Assembly: GCA_018806915.1 (NCBI GenBank)
Contig: JAGKQI010000026.1
Coordinates: 434,001 to 498,000, forward strand
DNA length: 64,000 nucleotides
From: Phytophthora colocasiae
Taxonomy: Eukaryota; Oomycota; Peronosporomycetes; Peronosporales; Peronosporaceae
Reading direction: 5' to 3'
The notes under the pieces were generated by a model that saw only the letters and a program-made list of their open reading frames with translations, was not told where the DNA came from and searched no databases. How positions within the stretch are numbered: position 1 is the stretch's first letter; each line of letters opens with the position of its first letter. The translations under genes and the position numbers were made by a program. This document shows, in pieces, positions 19,731 to 30,343 of this stretch.

Positions 19731-22700
19731 CTAGGCACGAGTAATCCCCTTGTAGGCAGTCGATAGTGCAGCTGCATCAGCCGCGAGAACGTACTGCGCC
19801 ACCTTGGCCGGAACTTGGTCATTCATCTCAATCATCGACTCCCACGAGTCCTCTTCCTCTTGTAGCCCAACCCATGACACTAACAACTGCCAGTTACCAC
19901 GCTCCTTGCGATGTCCTTTGAAGGACTCTACCCCAAGAAGCATCCCTTGGTTGCCGACATGCGCAATTAACTCCTCATTAACGTCCAGGTACTTGTCGCT
20001 GTAGAACTTGAGACGGGAACCGTGGACTTCGAAGTTCTGGTTAGTCACCAGATGACGGATGACGAATGAATGTGGGCGAGCGTCGATTACCTCAAAAGGA
20101 CCAACCCATCGTGCCAATAGCTTGTCAGCAGCCAGGCGCTGGTCAATTCGCGACCATAAAACGAAATCGCCAATGGAGAAATTGCAAGGCGACCCCTTCG
20201 CCCCTCGCATGTTCTGTAGTCGACGCTTCTCGCGTTCGTCCACTACTTCGCGGTGCATTGCAGCTAACGCCGTTCGAAGACGAGTCAGACGATCTTCTGG
20301 AAGCTCAAAGCCATCCGATAGCACCACTGGCTTGCCATTTATCTCGACAACAATAGGCTCAAACGGAGAGGGTCGAGGAAGCCCAGTAAACAATTCTGCG
20401 GGCGATCGACCACCAAGTGAAGCCACGGGCGTATGGTTCAGGTTTCCCTGGACTAATGGAAGCACGTAAGTCCACTCGCGGGTGTCCAGCTTGAGTTCCA
20501 TCAACAAGACGCGCATAACTTGCAGTATGTCGCGATTGAGCCTTTCGACTGTTCCATTGATCCATGGCGAGTAAGCCACAACGAGCTCCTGTTGCACCTG
20601 CAACTGCTTGCAGAGCTGGCTGATAACGCTGTTTTTAAAGTGGCTACCTTGGTCAGAGATCAGCATCGATGGTGCTCCGAACCGCTTCCACCAATCCACG
20701 AGAGCTGTTGCCGCAACAGTGCTAGTTGGCGAATCGCATGCAACTAACTCGCAATAATGCGATAGCCCATCTTTCAGAACTAACACGTACTTGCACTGGC
20801 CTGCGTTCTCGCCCATTGAGAGAAAGTCCCAATGCAAAAGCTCGTTGGGCTGCACAGGATCGTATGTAGGCCCCCATGGCCGCGTAATGATGTTACCACC
20901 CTTGACGTGCTTGCATAGCAGGCAGCGGCTAAGGAATTGGCGACACAGTCTAGCCAATCCGTTAATCCAGAACACTTCCTCAATTGTCAACACCATCGGG
21001 TCTAACCCGCGATGGCCTTGCACGCCACAGTGGCTCACCACGAAGACACGTTGTAGTAAAGCACTATCTTCAGTAGGAATCCAGATACGACCATCCACGA
21101 GCAATGTTCCATCCTCCTGCCGTTGCGCCTCTGGCGGGGCGTTGCGAGAATGTTTACGCTGAGCAGCACTAATGACATCTAGCGAGGGAAATTCAAAGTC
21201 TTCATGAAGCATGTGAAGCCGCTGTACATCTCCTTCTCCTTGTGCAGCGTCATCAGTCTCATCATGTTCTGTTTCAGTCTCAGCAGACTCATCGTGCACT
21301 GGTTGCATCATAGAAGCATCTGATCCAGATCCAGCATCTTTCCCCAGTTCACGTGCTTGACTCCTCGTAATGAACTTACATTGTACGCGAACTCCCACCT
21401 CTTCTGGAAGACCCCAACGGGAAAGTAGATCTGCCCAGAGATTGTCCGATCCATCTATATGTTCAACATCAAATGCTAGACCAGTCAGCGAGAGAGCCCA
21501 GCGTTGGAGCTTCCCCCGCACGTGACGCTTAACCTCCTTGTCCGGCGCGAACACAAAGACCAGGTTCTTGTGGTCACAGAATAATCGAAAACCACCACGT
21601 CGAACAAGTAGATAACCGAGATTGCGGGCGGCGTAAATAATCGGATAGGCTTCCTTTTCAATGATACTCCACCTCTGCTCAGTGTCGCTGAAGACACCAC
21701 TCTTGCACAATAGTAGTTCATGATGCTGTTCTACCACCGGCAGACTGTCCATCCAATTGCGAACCTGCGAAACTACCAGTCCCCAACCACGTTCAGACGC
21801 ATCACTAAAGACGCAGATGTCGGCTGAGTCATCGGGGTAGTACAGCAATTGAGAAGTCGACAACAGGAGGCGGGCATTCTCAAACGCCGCTTGTTCTTCC
21901 ACAGACCAGGTCAATGTGCATCCAGCTGCGAGTCGCTTGGTGCGGCCTACTTGCTTTAGTGCAGCCTCCAGCATGACATGTAATGGCTGCATAACGCGGC
22001 CGTAGTCCATGATAGAGTCGCGCAGCCATCCTGCCGCGCATAAGAACTGCTGTAGGTCGGTGGCTGTCACTGGCAATGGGAGTGACTGTAATGCACTCAC
22101 ACGAGAAGGGTCATGCTCAATCCCCTGGCCGCTAAACAACCGGCCACACCACTTAGTCACTTTCTTGAAGAGGCAGCTCTTCAACACACTGAGTTTCAAA
22201 CGTGAAGCTCGGACACACTCGAAGAATTCACGTAGAGCACTCAAAAACTCAGCAGGCGAACGGGCAAACACCAATAGATCATCAATCCAAACCAAAAGTT
22301 TCTTGTACAGCATCTTCTTGAACACCAATTGCATCTGATTCTGAAAATGCAGAGCTGAGTCAGTAGCCCCTTGAGGCACCCGAGTCGGAGTAAATACAGC
22401 ATCATCCGTCACAAAACTCATGATCTCTTGACTGTCCGGGTGCAGTGGTAGCTGCGTGAATCCGTTAGTCATGTCGAAGTTCGCAAATCCACATACACCA
22501 CGTACGTTCCTCGCTGCAGCAGCTAAATCAGGCGCTGTTCCAGCAATCGGTACAGTAACAGCGTTCACAGGTCTGTAGTCGATAGTGAGTCGAAATTCAG
22601 ATGGCCGGCCGGACTTTGGTACTGGTACAGCCGCACAAGCCCAGTGGCTCTGTTGGTTGCGGCGAATGAAACCCATGTCCAATAATTGCTGTGTATGAGC

Positions 22701-24347
22701 CCGTAGGAAATCACTTTGTGCAGGCGCGTATCGCCGAGGCCGCGTACGGTATGGCTGGGCTCCATCACGAATCGTGATACGTAACGGTTCCACTAGAGCT
22801 GGCGGATCATTTCCCAATTCAATCCTAAACACGTCTTCGAATTCCAACACTAAGTCCAACATCGACGGCAGATATTCGAGTGGAAATCCATTCTCGCCTG
22901 CTGCTGTCACCATGGCCTTGAGGAGGTGGTGGACGTCTCGAGGGTCAACTGCGTGAGGTTCGTCATCATCGAAAGGATCGTGATCCTCCATGATGCGTCC
23001 GCCTGCCAACTGAGAGAGCTGAGCATTCACATCAATTCCCAGAGAGACTAGCATGTCGTTTCCCAGGATGAACTCATCCTCTTGTCCTTCCAATACAATG
23101 CATGTCACTTCCGTCAGATGTACAGGTCCAGCCACCGTCTGAATTCTCAAATCTAGCGTAACGTAGTCGTGACACACAATTACAGCGCCTCCAGCAACCG
23201 TCACCTCTACCTGCTCTGGTAGCGACTGGATAGCAACTCCTGCTCCAAGTTCATTCAATTCCTCCACAAAATGACGTGCAATGTATGACGACGTCGCACC
23301 AGAATCCGCACAGTATGGTAGCGAAATTAAACCGTCCACAATCACTTCGCCCACCGCTAGGGCCGGAGCAACCTTCTTTGCTTTCTTTGCCTCTCGAACA
23401 GACTTCATCCGGTCGACAGCAGCGGCCTTGTCCGCCTCTGTGGCGGTCGGGCAGTCGCGTAGCCAGTGATCACCTTTGCAGTGCCAACATCCTGTCCGAG
23501 GCGGGTTGGTGCTTGGCTTTGCCTCCTTCGGCGCCCCGCCGGAACGGGCTGACGATGTAGTTGAGCGTGGGCCATTCTTGTTGTTGCTAGAGTAGGTCGC
23601 CTTGTCACTGGTCGACTTGTCCCTTTTCTCCGCGTTTGACTTACCCTTTTGATCTCTTGTCAAAACGTGGTACTTATGTTGATCTCGAGCTTTCACCTTG
23701 ATCACTCGGAACAACACGAAATCATTGCGTTTCGCCTCCTGGTCCACAAATTTCGTGTGACGGCGAACTTCGTCTCGAAGGACGGCAGGCTCCAGATTGT
23801 CGATCAGAAAGTTGCAACGTAGCTTCATCCGCTCATTATATCCTGGCTTCGCCGGATCACCCACTCCAAGGATCTCCCCAAGCCCATTCTTCTCGACCAA
23901 ATCAGAGAAATCGCGAAAGTACTTCAGTACCCGCGCATCAATATCATCTTCATGCATATCGACGTTCAAATGCTTTTTGAAGAGAGCGTCCAAATCCGGG
24001 ACCTGAGCGTTCTTCACACTCAGTACTCGTTGATTGATCAGAGCCTTCAACTCATCATCGGTGACGCTATCGACAGGTTTCTGTAACTCGTACAGACATA
24101 GTGCCTCAAGAAGCTTGGGTTCGAAGGCCAACTTGATCGGCCGCATCGCCACCTCAGGACGCTCGCCACTCTCGACGCAGCGCTGTCGGATGCATTCTTC
24201 ATACTGCTCCCGTTGCTTCTTCCAATTGACTAGTGCACCTTGACTCCACCCATCCAATTTTGGGGCGTGGAGGAACTCAAACACAGGTTGGTGCGCTGTT
24301 GTCATGACAACATCTCCGTCACTCTCATACTGGGTCGAGTTCGACAT
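19731..24347 (-). CDS. Ty3/gypsy gag-pol polyprotein with chromodomain
   Basis: 1538 aa in one frame. Order: gag; CCHC knuckle (CWHCKGDHWLRDC, about residue 286-298); aspartic protease (CADSGATSS, about 348); reverse transcriptase (DYRPVN about 591; VWIDDLLVFA about 687, where the first position of the usual YxDD box is W); RNase H (VFSDASERGWG, about 848); integrase with HHCC finger (HCGVQGHRG...CLLCKH, from about 1102) and DD35E residues in LHWDFLS, ISDQGSH and NGTVERLNRD; C-terminal chromodomain (LLVSWVGLQEEEDSWE, about 1480-1500). The PR-RT-RH-IN order defines Ty3/gypsy, and chromodomains in this position are known to steer integration to marked chromatin. Confidence 0.95.
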   Translation of the reverse strand: MSNSTQYESDGDVVMTTAHQPVFEFLHAPKLDGWSQGALVNWKKQREQYEECIRQRCVESGERPEVAMRPIKLAFEPKLLEALCLYELQKPVDSVTDDELKALINQRVLSVKNAQVPDLDALFKKHLNVDMHEDDIDARVLKYFRDFSDLVEKNGLGEILGVGDPAKPGYNERMKLRCNFLIDNLEPAVLRDEVRRHTKFVDQEAKRNDFVLFRVIKVKARDQHKYHVLTRDQKGKSNAEKRDKSTSDKATYSSNNKNGPRSTTSSARSGGAPKEAKPSTNPPRTGCWHCKGDHWLRDCPTATEADKAAAVDRMKSVREAKKAKKVAPALAVGEVIVDGLISLPYCADSGATSSYIARHFVEELNELGAGVAIQSLPEQVEVTVAGGAVIVCHDYVTLDLRIQTVAGPVHLTEVTCIVLEGQEDEFILGNDMLVSLGIDVNAQLSQLAGGRIMEDHDPFDDDEPHAVDPRDVHHLLKAMVTAAGENGFPLEYLPSMLDLVLEFEDVFRIELGNDPPALVEPLRITIRDGAQPYRTRPRRYAPAQSDFLRAHTQQLLDMGFIRRNQQSHWACAAVPVPKSGRPSEFRLTIDYRPVNAVTVPIAGTAPDLAAAARNVRGVCGFANFDMTNGFTQLPLHPDSQEIMSFVTDDAVFTPTRVPQGATDSALHFQNQMQLVFKKMLYKKLLVWIDDLLVFARSPAEFLSALREFFECVRASRLKLSVLKSCLFKKVTKWCGRLFSGQGIEHDPSRVSALQSLPLPVTATDLQQFLCAAGWLRDSIMDYGRVMQPLHVMLEAALKQVGRTKRLAAGCTLTWSVEEQAAFENARLLLSTSQLLYYPDDSADICVFSDASERGWGLVVSQVRNWMDSLPVVEQHHELLLCKSGVFSDTEQRWSIIEKEAYPIIYAARNLGYLLVRRGGFRLFCDHKNLVFVFAPDKEVKRHVRGKLQRWALSLTGLAFDVEHIDGSDNLWADLLSRWGLPEEVGVRVQCKFITRSQARELGKDAGSGSDASMMQPVHDESAETETEHDETDDAAQGEGDVQRLHMLHEDFEFPSLDVISAAQRKHSRNAPPEAQRQEDGTLLVDGRIWIPTEDSALLQRVFVVSHCGVQGHRGLDPMVLTIEEVFWINGLARLCRQFLSRCLLCKHVKGGNIITRPWGPTYDPVQPNELLHWDFLSMGENAGQCKYVLVLKDGLSHYCELVACDSPTSTVAATALVDWWKRFGAPSMLISDQGSHFKNSVISQLCKQLQVQQELVVAYSPWINGTVERLNRDILQVMRVLLMELKLDTREWTYVLPLVQGNLNHTPVASLGGRSPAELFTGLPRPSPFEPIVVEINGKPVVLSDGFELPEDRLTRLRTALAAMHREVVDEREKRRLQNMRGAKGSPCNFSIGDFVLWSRIDQRLAADKLLARWVGPFEVIDARPHSFVIRHLVTNQNFEVHGSRLKFYSDKYLDVNEELIAHVGNQGMLLGVESFKGHRKERGNWQLLVSWVGLQEEEDSWESMIEMNDQVPAKVAQYVLAADAAALSTAYKGITRA

Positions 24348-24380
24348 GCTTCAGCGGTCCACAAGGACTAAAGTTAACTT

Positions 24381-24719
24381 TGTGCCGTGTCGCGCTTGCG
24401 AAGTACTTGTACTGCGTTGCTTGCTTGCAGGTAAATGCAAAAGTGAGTATTGATCAGTTAAGCTCTTCAGAGTCCTTCGCTAGCTGCTCATGGAGGGTTT
24501 CCTCCATTGACTATCCCAAGATCTAAACTCTACTGCTTGTCCATAGCATAGATGTAGTTTCTACTACACCTAACGTCCTGCCGTTCATGTTCCAGTAAAT
24601 GCTGTCCAGTGCTCATGAGTAAGCCTCCTCCAAGCATCGTGCGTCTCCACACCGCGGAAACCAAAGGGGATCTGCTGCCAGAGTTCATCCATGTAGCCAG
24701 AGTCCTGAATATCACCACA
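24381..24719 (-). repeat. 5' LTR of element 1
   Basis: 339 bp, apparently identical to 19323-19661. Confidence 0.95.
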
Positions 24720-25886
24720 GGCTGCCGACCGGACTACACTCGCGCGTGTATGGCCAAGAACAACGGATACAAGAGTCAGGATGTCATCATTCAAGGTGGA
24801 AACATGGCCACCACCGGTGGTTGCACCGGTGGTACTGAGACTACAGTGACCTACGACAACGCCGCCCTCAAACGCATGACTGTAACGGGAAACAAGACCA
24901 TCCGTGGTATCGGCAAGAGCGGTGTCATTATGGGCAAGGGCTTGAATCTAAATGGCGACAACATCATCATCCAGAACGTTCACATTACGGAGCTCAACCA
25001 CCACTTGGTCTGGGGTGGAGATGCTATCTACATGCAGGGAACCAACGGTGGTCAGAGCGCTATGAAGAAGATCTGGTTGGACCACATCAAGATCTCCAAG
25101 GTTGGCCGACAGTTCATCACGACCAACAAGGCCAGTACCGACTCCATGACTATCAGTAACTCAGACTTCGACGGTAACACGGACTACTCGGCTACGTGTG
25201 ATGGCCATCACTACTGGTCGTTCATCTTTTACGGCGTCACCAAGTTCAGCATGCTGAACAACTACATCCACGGTACTTCTGGGCGTTCGCCGAAGATTGG
25301 AGGTGAAGCTGAAGCTCACGTTGTCGCTCACGTTGCCAACAACTTCTGGGGTAACAACACTGGCCACTCGTTCGAAATCGGAGCCAACGCTTGGGTCCTC
25401 GCTGAGGGAAACTACTTCCACGACACAAAGATGCCTCTTTTCACTGGTACCAACGGAGCTCTATACGCCGCTGGCAGCAGCGATGAGTGCTCCAGCACTC
25501 TCGGTCGCGCATGCGCGGCTAATACGTTGGTGGACAGCGGCTCGTTTGAATCTCGTAATGGCGAAACCGCTCTTCAGACGATCAAGGGAGTCTCTACCTT
25601 TGTGGATTACAAGCCCAACACGAGTGGCACGCAGCAGCAGCAACAACAACAACAGTCGTCACAGTCGAACGGATCTCAGCAGCAACAGCAACAGTCGTCG
25701 CAGTCGAACGGGTCTCAGGAGCAGCAGTCGAATGGATCCCAGCAGCAGCAGGCTTCGCAGACGACTGACTCGGAGCAGCAGCAGACTATGCAGTCCCAAT
25801 CGAGAAAACTTGCCGTTCAGACGAGCGACTTGGAGAAGGAGTGGCAGCAAACCACCGGCAACTGGGGTGTTGGCAAGCTGGACTAA

Positions 25887-26920
25887 GCGAAAGCAAGCGC
25901 AACAGCATGCGCCAAGGAGCTATGTATGGCTTCTAGTTGTAGTAGTTACATATCGTAGAGTTTTGAATACATTTAGATTGATGTCCTGAATTCTCGTTTT
26001 TCTTTCTCGTTCTTGATATTTAACGCGCAGTTTCTGCACTCATGACGTTGAACTTCTTCCGATCGCGATCTCATAGTTGATATTTTGAATATTAAATATG
26101 AAAAACTGGCAGCTGTAGGACGCAAGACTCATCACGTCAGTGTTTCCTAACGTTGATCGATGAGTAAAAATCTTCTTGGCTGCAAACATGCACGGTGGTG
26201 GCTGCGATGGCGTGAAATGTACATGTGATGAGGTTCTAGTAATGTCCACGCTTAAGCCGTCGTATAACACCTTCAAAATCACAGCAGCAGCTGAATAAAT
26301 GCAGAGCTGAGCATACGGATAGAAAATGTCAACCTGTTCGCAGCAACTGGGATACTTTACGAAGGGCTTGACTCATGTGTCGTTGTCAGGACACATGTAA
26401 GGCCAGGGAGTCGTGCGGTCTTTTCGTCGTATCACGGCCTCGCTCTTGTAGCTACAAAACTGCGGTGTTTGACCGCAAACAAACAATATCCTCAACAAAT
26501 GGACCCGTAGGTTCATTGTTGCGTGCTTTCTAGTGTAGCATCCGGTGGGCATGCACTTAGACTGTTCGTGAACACAGATCACTAAATTCGTGACAGGCAT
26601 ATGCTGCGTTGGTTTGGTCTGTTACCGATAAAGTTGAAGCGAAGTGCTGTCAATATGGCCACAGCTGGTCTTAGCTCTCCTCAGCCGTTAGAATAGGAAT
26701 CGACCTTGGATTTGACGCGATCTGGACGTTAATCTTTTCAATACTAGTGCCGATTAAAGGTAGCCGGTCGCTGTTCGTGAACCAGCACGTTGCGTAGTCT
26801 TGTCACCTGGTACAGCACTGCAACGCGTGGTTTCTAAAGTTTAGCTCGACTGAGTTTATCAATCTTATTCTCAAATTTGCTTCGCATCCAGCACTTCTGC
26901 CTCACAAAGCACTTCGCACA
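25887..26920. other. Intergenic between PL-2 and PL-3
   Basis: About 1.03 kb without a convincing gene. The PL-3 promoter is at the right end. Confidence 0.4.
26865..26880 (+). promoter_or_regulatory. Core promoter of PL-3
   Basis: TTATTCTCAAATTTGC, like PL-2 but with a weaker initiator; 41 bp before the ATG. Confidence 0.55.
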
Positions 26921-28375
26921 ATGGTCCGCGTCCACCTCGCTTTCGCTGCTGCTTTGGCTCTCATCGCCCAGTGCGCCAACGCTTTCACCATCGGTTCACC
27001 GGAAGGTCTGGCCGCTGGAACTACGGGTGGAGAGGGCGGCAAGACCGTGTACCCCACCTCGACCAGTGAGCTGAAGAACTACCTTGCTGCTTCGGAGCCG
27101 CTGGTCATTGTCCTCAACAAGACCTTCGACTTCCGTGGAACGGAGGGCAAGGTTACCGAGAAGGGTTGTCGCCCTAAGTACACCCGTGACTGCATTGCCA
27201 AGAACAACGGCTTCAAGAGTCAGGATGTTATCATTCAGAACGGCAACATGGCCACCACCGGTGGTTGTGACGACGGTGTCGAGACGACGGTCACCTACGA
27301 CAAGGCTGCCCTTCAGCGTATGACTGTGACTGGCAACAAGACCATCCGTGGTATCGGCAAGAGCGGTGTCATCAAGGGCAAGGGCCTCACGCTCAACGGT
27401 GACAACATCATCATCCAGAACGTTCACATTACGGAGCTCAACCACCACTTGGTCTGGGGTGGTGACGCCATCTACATGCAGGGAACCAACGGTGGTCAGA
27501 AAGCCATGAAAAAGATCTGGTTGGACCACATCAAGATCTCCAAGGTTGGCCGTCAGTTCATCACGACCAACAAGGCCAGTACCGACTCCATGACTATCAG
27601 TAACTCGGACTTCGACGGTAACACGGACTACTCGGCTTCGTGTGATGGCCACCACTACTGGTCGTTCATCTTCTACGGTGTCACCAAGTTCAGCATGCTG
27701 AACAACTACATCCACGGTACTTCTGGCCGTTCCCCGAAGATCGGTGGTGACAGTGCTGCGAAGGTCGTTGCGCACGTCGCCAACAACTTCTGGGGTAACA
27801 ACTCGGGTCACTCGTTCGAAATCGGAGCCAACGCTTGGGTCCTTGCTGAGGGCAACCACTTCCGCGACACGAAGATGCCACTTTACACCGGTAAGGATGG
27901 TGCTCTGTACGCTGCTAGCAGCAATGATCAATGCTCCAGTACTCTCGGACGTGCCTGTGAGGCCAACGTTCTGGTGGACAGCGGCAGCTTCGACTCTCGT
28001 AACGGCGGGACTGCTCTGAAGACGATCAAGGGCGTCTCCACCTTTGCGAACTACAAGCCGAGCACGTCTGATTCGCCGCAGCAGCAGCAACCGTCTCAGA
28101 CCGGATCTCAGCAGCAGCAGACTAGCGGATCTGAGCAACAGCAGACTAGCGGATCTGAGCAACAGCAGACTAGCGGATCCGAGCAGCAGCAGACCAGTGG
28201 CTCCGAGCAACAACAGACAAGCGGCTCCGAGCAGCAGCAGTTTGGCGACTTTGAAGGCCAGGAGGAGACTTTCCAGGTCGAGCAGTTCGGAAGGAAGCTG
28301 GCGGTCCAGACGAGCGACCTGGAGAAGGAGTGGGAACAGACGACGGGCAACTGGGGTGTTGGCAAGCTCGACTAA
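26921..28375 (+). CDS. Pectin lyase PL-3, long repeat linker
   Basis: 484 aa, no intron. Signal peptide 1-21 (MVRVHLAFAAALALIAQCAN), lyase domain about 22-385 with Asp182 in [11 protein letters not shown], Arg270 in [25 protein letters not shown] and [10 protein letters not shown]. Then a linker with five tandem copies of an 8-residue unit (QQQTSGSE, 24 bp each, 28110-28240), and a conserved end, EWEQTTGNWGVGKLD. Nearly identical to PL-2 over the catalytic part, so these two are recent duplicates. No damage seen; this is one of the intact members and should be secreted. Confidence 0.94.
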   Translation: MVRVHLAFAAALALIAQCANAFTIGSPEGLAAGTTGGEGGKTVYPTSTSELKNYLAASEPLVIVLNKTFDFRGTEGKVTEKGCRPKYTRDCIAKNNGFKSQDVIIQNGNMATTGGCDDGVETTVTYDKAALQRMTVTGNKTIRGIGKSGVIKGKGLTLNGDNIIIQNVHITELNHHLVWGGDAIYMQGTNGGQKAMKKIWLDHIKISKVGRQFITTNKASTDSMTISNSDFDGNTDYSASCDGHHYWSFIFYGVTKFSMLNNYIHGTSGRSPKIGGDSAAKVVAHVANNFWGNNSGHSFEIGANAWVLAEGNHFRDTKMPLYTGKDGALYAASSNDQCSSTLGRACEANVLVDSGSFDSRNGGTALKTIKGVSTFANYKPSTSDSPQQQQPSQTGSQQQQTSGSEQQQTSGSEQQQTSGSEQQQTSGSEQQQTSGSEQQQFGDFEGQEETFQVEQFGRKLAVQTSDLEKEWEQTTGNWGVGKLD

Positions 28376-28942
28376 GTGGACGATCTTGAAGCACCAGCAA
28401 GGAGAGTCCCTCCTATAGAGCTGAGTTCGCTTCCAGTTTGTTTTTTTCTGTATACGGTAGAGTTCACCGATAAAGTAAATTGATGTTGTTAGATCTTAAA
28501 ACTTCACGCGTTTGGATTGAGAAAGTCTACGGCATGACCAAGAAGCAGTAGAATTCGATTTGATTTGGGTCTGGACTAACGCCTTGCAGGCTTATAAAAA
28601 ATATTTGTGGCAAAGCGATCAAACATATCAAGTCAAACATTTTCAGTATCAATGCGGAATTCATATTCAGGTTACGAATCGGGGCCCTACACAGACCCCC
28701 AAACTTCTTTTGCCTCCGCCATTATTTAAAGTTGTTAGACTATTGCAAGCGTAAGTTACAGCACCACGAGATGCATGTAGGTGACGCTAAACTTCTACAA
28801 ATTGCTACAACACGTGCACCTCAAATCTAATGGTTTTGAAAAAAAAATTGTTCTAATCCATCAAGTGTATTATCGTTTGTACGCTACTTCGAAGTACAAT
28901 TCTCCAAAAACCAACTAGCATTAGGCACTATCAAACTGAGAC
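28376..28942. other. Convergent spacer PL-3 / PL-4
   Basis: About 570 bp, AT-rich, with both 3' ends. Nothing else seen. Confidence 0.4.
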
Positions 28943-30289
28943 TTAGTTCAGCTTTCCAACACCGAAGTTATCCGTGGTCTGTCCCCATACGCTCTCAATG
29001 TCAGTGGCCTGAACGGTGGACGCGGTCTCACCGGACGGCTTAGCGGTGCCGGGAGTGTACTCTTCCTGCTGCTGCTGTTGAGTCTGCTCCGTCGAGTCGC
29101 TCGACTGCGTCTGCTGCTCATTCTGGTCGCTGGTTTGGGCAGAGTTCGAACTGTAGCCAACGAAGGTGGGGTACGTCTTGATGGTCTCGAGAGCGGTCTC
29201 ACCGTTGCGAGAGGAGAAGTTACCGCTGCTAACCAGTTCATTGGCGGTACACGAACGTCCAAGCAGACTGCTGCACTCATCATCGCTACCAGCAGCATAC
29301 AGAGCACCTTCGTTGCCTTTGTTGTAGAGCGGCATGCGAGTGTTCGTAAAATAGTTTCCCTCAGCGAGAACCCAAGCGTTCGAGCCGATCTCGAACGAGT
29401 GACCCGAGTTGTTACCCCAGCAGTTGTTGGCGACGTGCGCAACGACCTTCGCAGCACTATCACCACCGATCTTCGGCGAACGCCCAGAAGTACCGTGAAT
29501 GTAGTTGTTCAACATGCTGAACTTGGTGACACCGTAGAAGATGAACGACCAGTAGTGGTGGCCATCACACGAGGCGGAATAGTCCGTGTTACCGTCGAAG
29601 TCCGAGTTACTGATGGTCATGGAGTCGGTACTAGCCTTGTAGGTGGTGATGAACTGACGACCAACCTTGGAGATCTTGATGTGGTCCAGCCAAATGTTCT
29701 TCATTGCCGTCGTGCTCTTGTCGGTTCCTTGGATGTAGATGGCATCTCCACCCCAGACCAAGTGGTGGTTCAACTCCGTGATGTGGATATTCTGGATGAT
29801 GATGTTGTGGCCATTGAGCGTCAAACCCTTGCCAGCGATGACTCCACTCTTACCGATTCCGCGAATGGTCTTGTTGCCCTTGACGGTCATGCGTTTGAGG
29901 GCAGCGTTGTCGTAAGTCACGGTAGTCTCAGTACCGTTGTCGCAGCCGCCAGTGGTGGCCATGTTTCCGCCCTGGATGATGACATCCTGACTCTTGAAGC
30001 CGTTGTTTTTAGCGATACACTCACGAGTGTATTGGGGACGACAACCCTTCTCGGTAGTCGTGCCTTCCGTTCCGCGGAAGTCGAAGGTCTTGTTCAGGAC
30101 AACCACCAGCGGCTCTGAAGAGTTCAGGTATGTAATTAGCTCCTGGTTCGTGGTCGGGTACACGACAGTGCCGTTGCCTCCACCCGTGGCGCCAGCAGCT
30201 AGACCTTCCGGCTTTCCGATAGTGAAGGCGTTGGCGCTCTTGGCGAAAAGGGCCAATGCAGCGACGAGAGCGAACTGGATACGACCCAT
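28943..30289 (-). CDS. Pectin lyase PL-4
   Basis: 448 aa from ATG at 30289 ([20 protein letters not shown] signal peptide, then AFTIG). Catalytic-region motifs are all present: [61 protein letters not shown]. One difference is [11 protein letters not shown], where the others have F or Y in place of C. Linker rich in Q, S and T ([20 protein letters not shown]), end NFGVGKLN. The longer frame to 30382 is not used because the signal peptide starts at 30289. Confidence 0.93.
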   Translation of the reverse strand: MGRIQFALVAALALFAKSANAFTIGKPEGLAAGATGGGNGTVVYPTTNQELITYLNSSEPLVVVLNKTFDFRGTEGTTTEKGCRPQYTRECIAKNNGFKSQDVIIQGGNMATTGGCDNGTETTVTYDNAALKRMTVKGNKTIRGIGKSGVIAGKGLTLNGHNIIIQNIHITELNHHLVWGGDAIYIQGTDKSTTAMKNIWLDHIKISKVGRQFITTYKASTDSMTISNSDFDGNTDYSASCDGHHYWSFIFYGVTKFSMLNNYIHGTSGRSPKIGGDSAAKVVAHVANNCWGNNSGHSFEIGSNAWVLAEGNYFTNTRMPLYNKGNEGALYAAGSDDECSSLLGRSCTANELVSSGNFSSRNGETALETIKTYPTFVGYSSNSAQTSDQNEQQTQSSDSTEQTQQQQQEEYTPGTAKPSGETASTVQATDIESVWGQTTDNFGVGKLN

Positions 30290-30326
30290 TCTAATAGTCT
30301 TGAGGTTGGGTGGGTGCTCAAGGTGA

Positions 30327-30343
30327 GGCAAATTTGAGAATGA
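30327..30343 (-). promoter_or_regulatory. Initiator + FPR core promoter of PL-4
   Basis: TCATTCTCAAATTTGCC on the minus strand, the same 17 bases as at PL-2, 38 bp before the ATG. Confidence 0.75.

Larger units (their letters stand above)
19323..24719 (-). mobile_element. LTR element 1: intact chromodomain Ty3/gypsy
   Basis: 5397 bp between 5-bp target duplications GGCTG (19318-19322 and 24720-24724). LTRs 19323-19661 and 24381-24719 are 339 bp each, begin TG and end CA, and look identical by eye. One uninterrupted gag-pol frame lies on the minus strand. A purine-rich stretch (GGAGGGTAG) lies just inside the 3' LTR. I could not recognise a tRNA primer site after the 5' LTR. Identical LTRs and the intact frame indicate very recent insertion and probable competence. 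Confidence 0.96.
19075..25886 (+). pseudogene. Pectin lyase PL-2 split by a Ty3/gypsy insertion
   Basis: Gene pieces are 19075-19322 and 24725-25886, which add up to 1410 nt (469 aa) in one frame if the insertion and one copy of GGCTG are discounted. The 5' piece has the signal peptide MVRVHLAFAAALAFIAQCAN and [14 protein letters not shown]; the 3' piece has [38 protein letters not shown], a long Q/S/N/G linker encoded by CAG repeats, and the NWGVGKLD end. The break is at about residue 83, before all catalytic residues, so no active lyase can be made from the allele as it stands. The insertion runs antisense to the gene. Apart from the element I see no other damage. Confidence 0.93.

Noticed and set aside
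26996..28213. 405-codon antisense frame opposite PL-3 (similar: 32822-34240 opposite PL-5, 29078-30118 opposite PL-4)
   Set aside because: GC-ended codons in the lyase genes make the matching antisense frame free of stops. No domain is visible and composition is repetitive.
28110..28240. Repeat array in PL-3 considered as CRISPR-like
   Set aside because: The repeats are tandem without spacers and encode an in-frame protein linker; the genome is eukaryotic.
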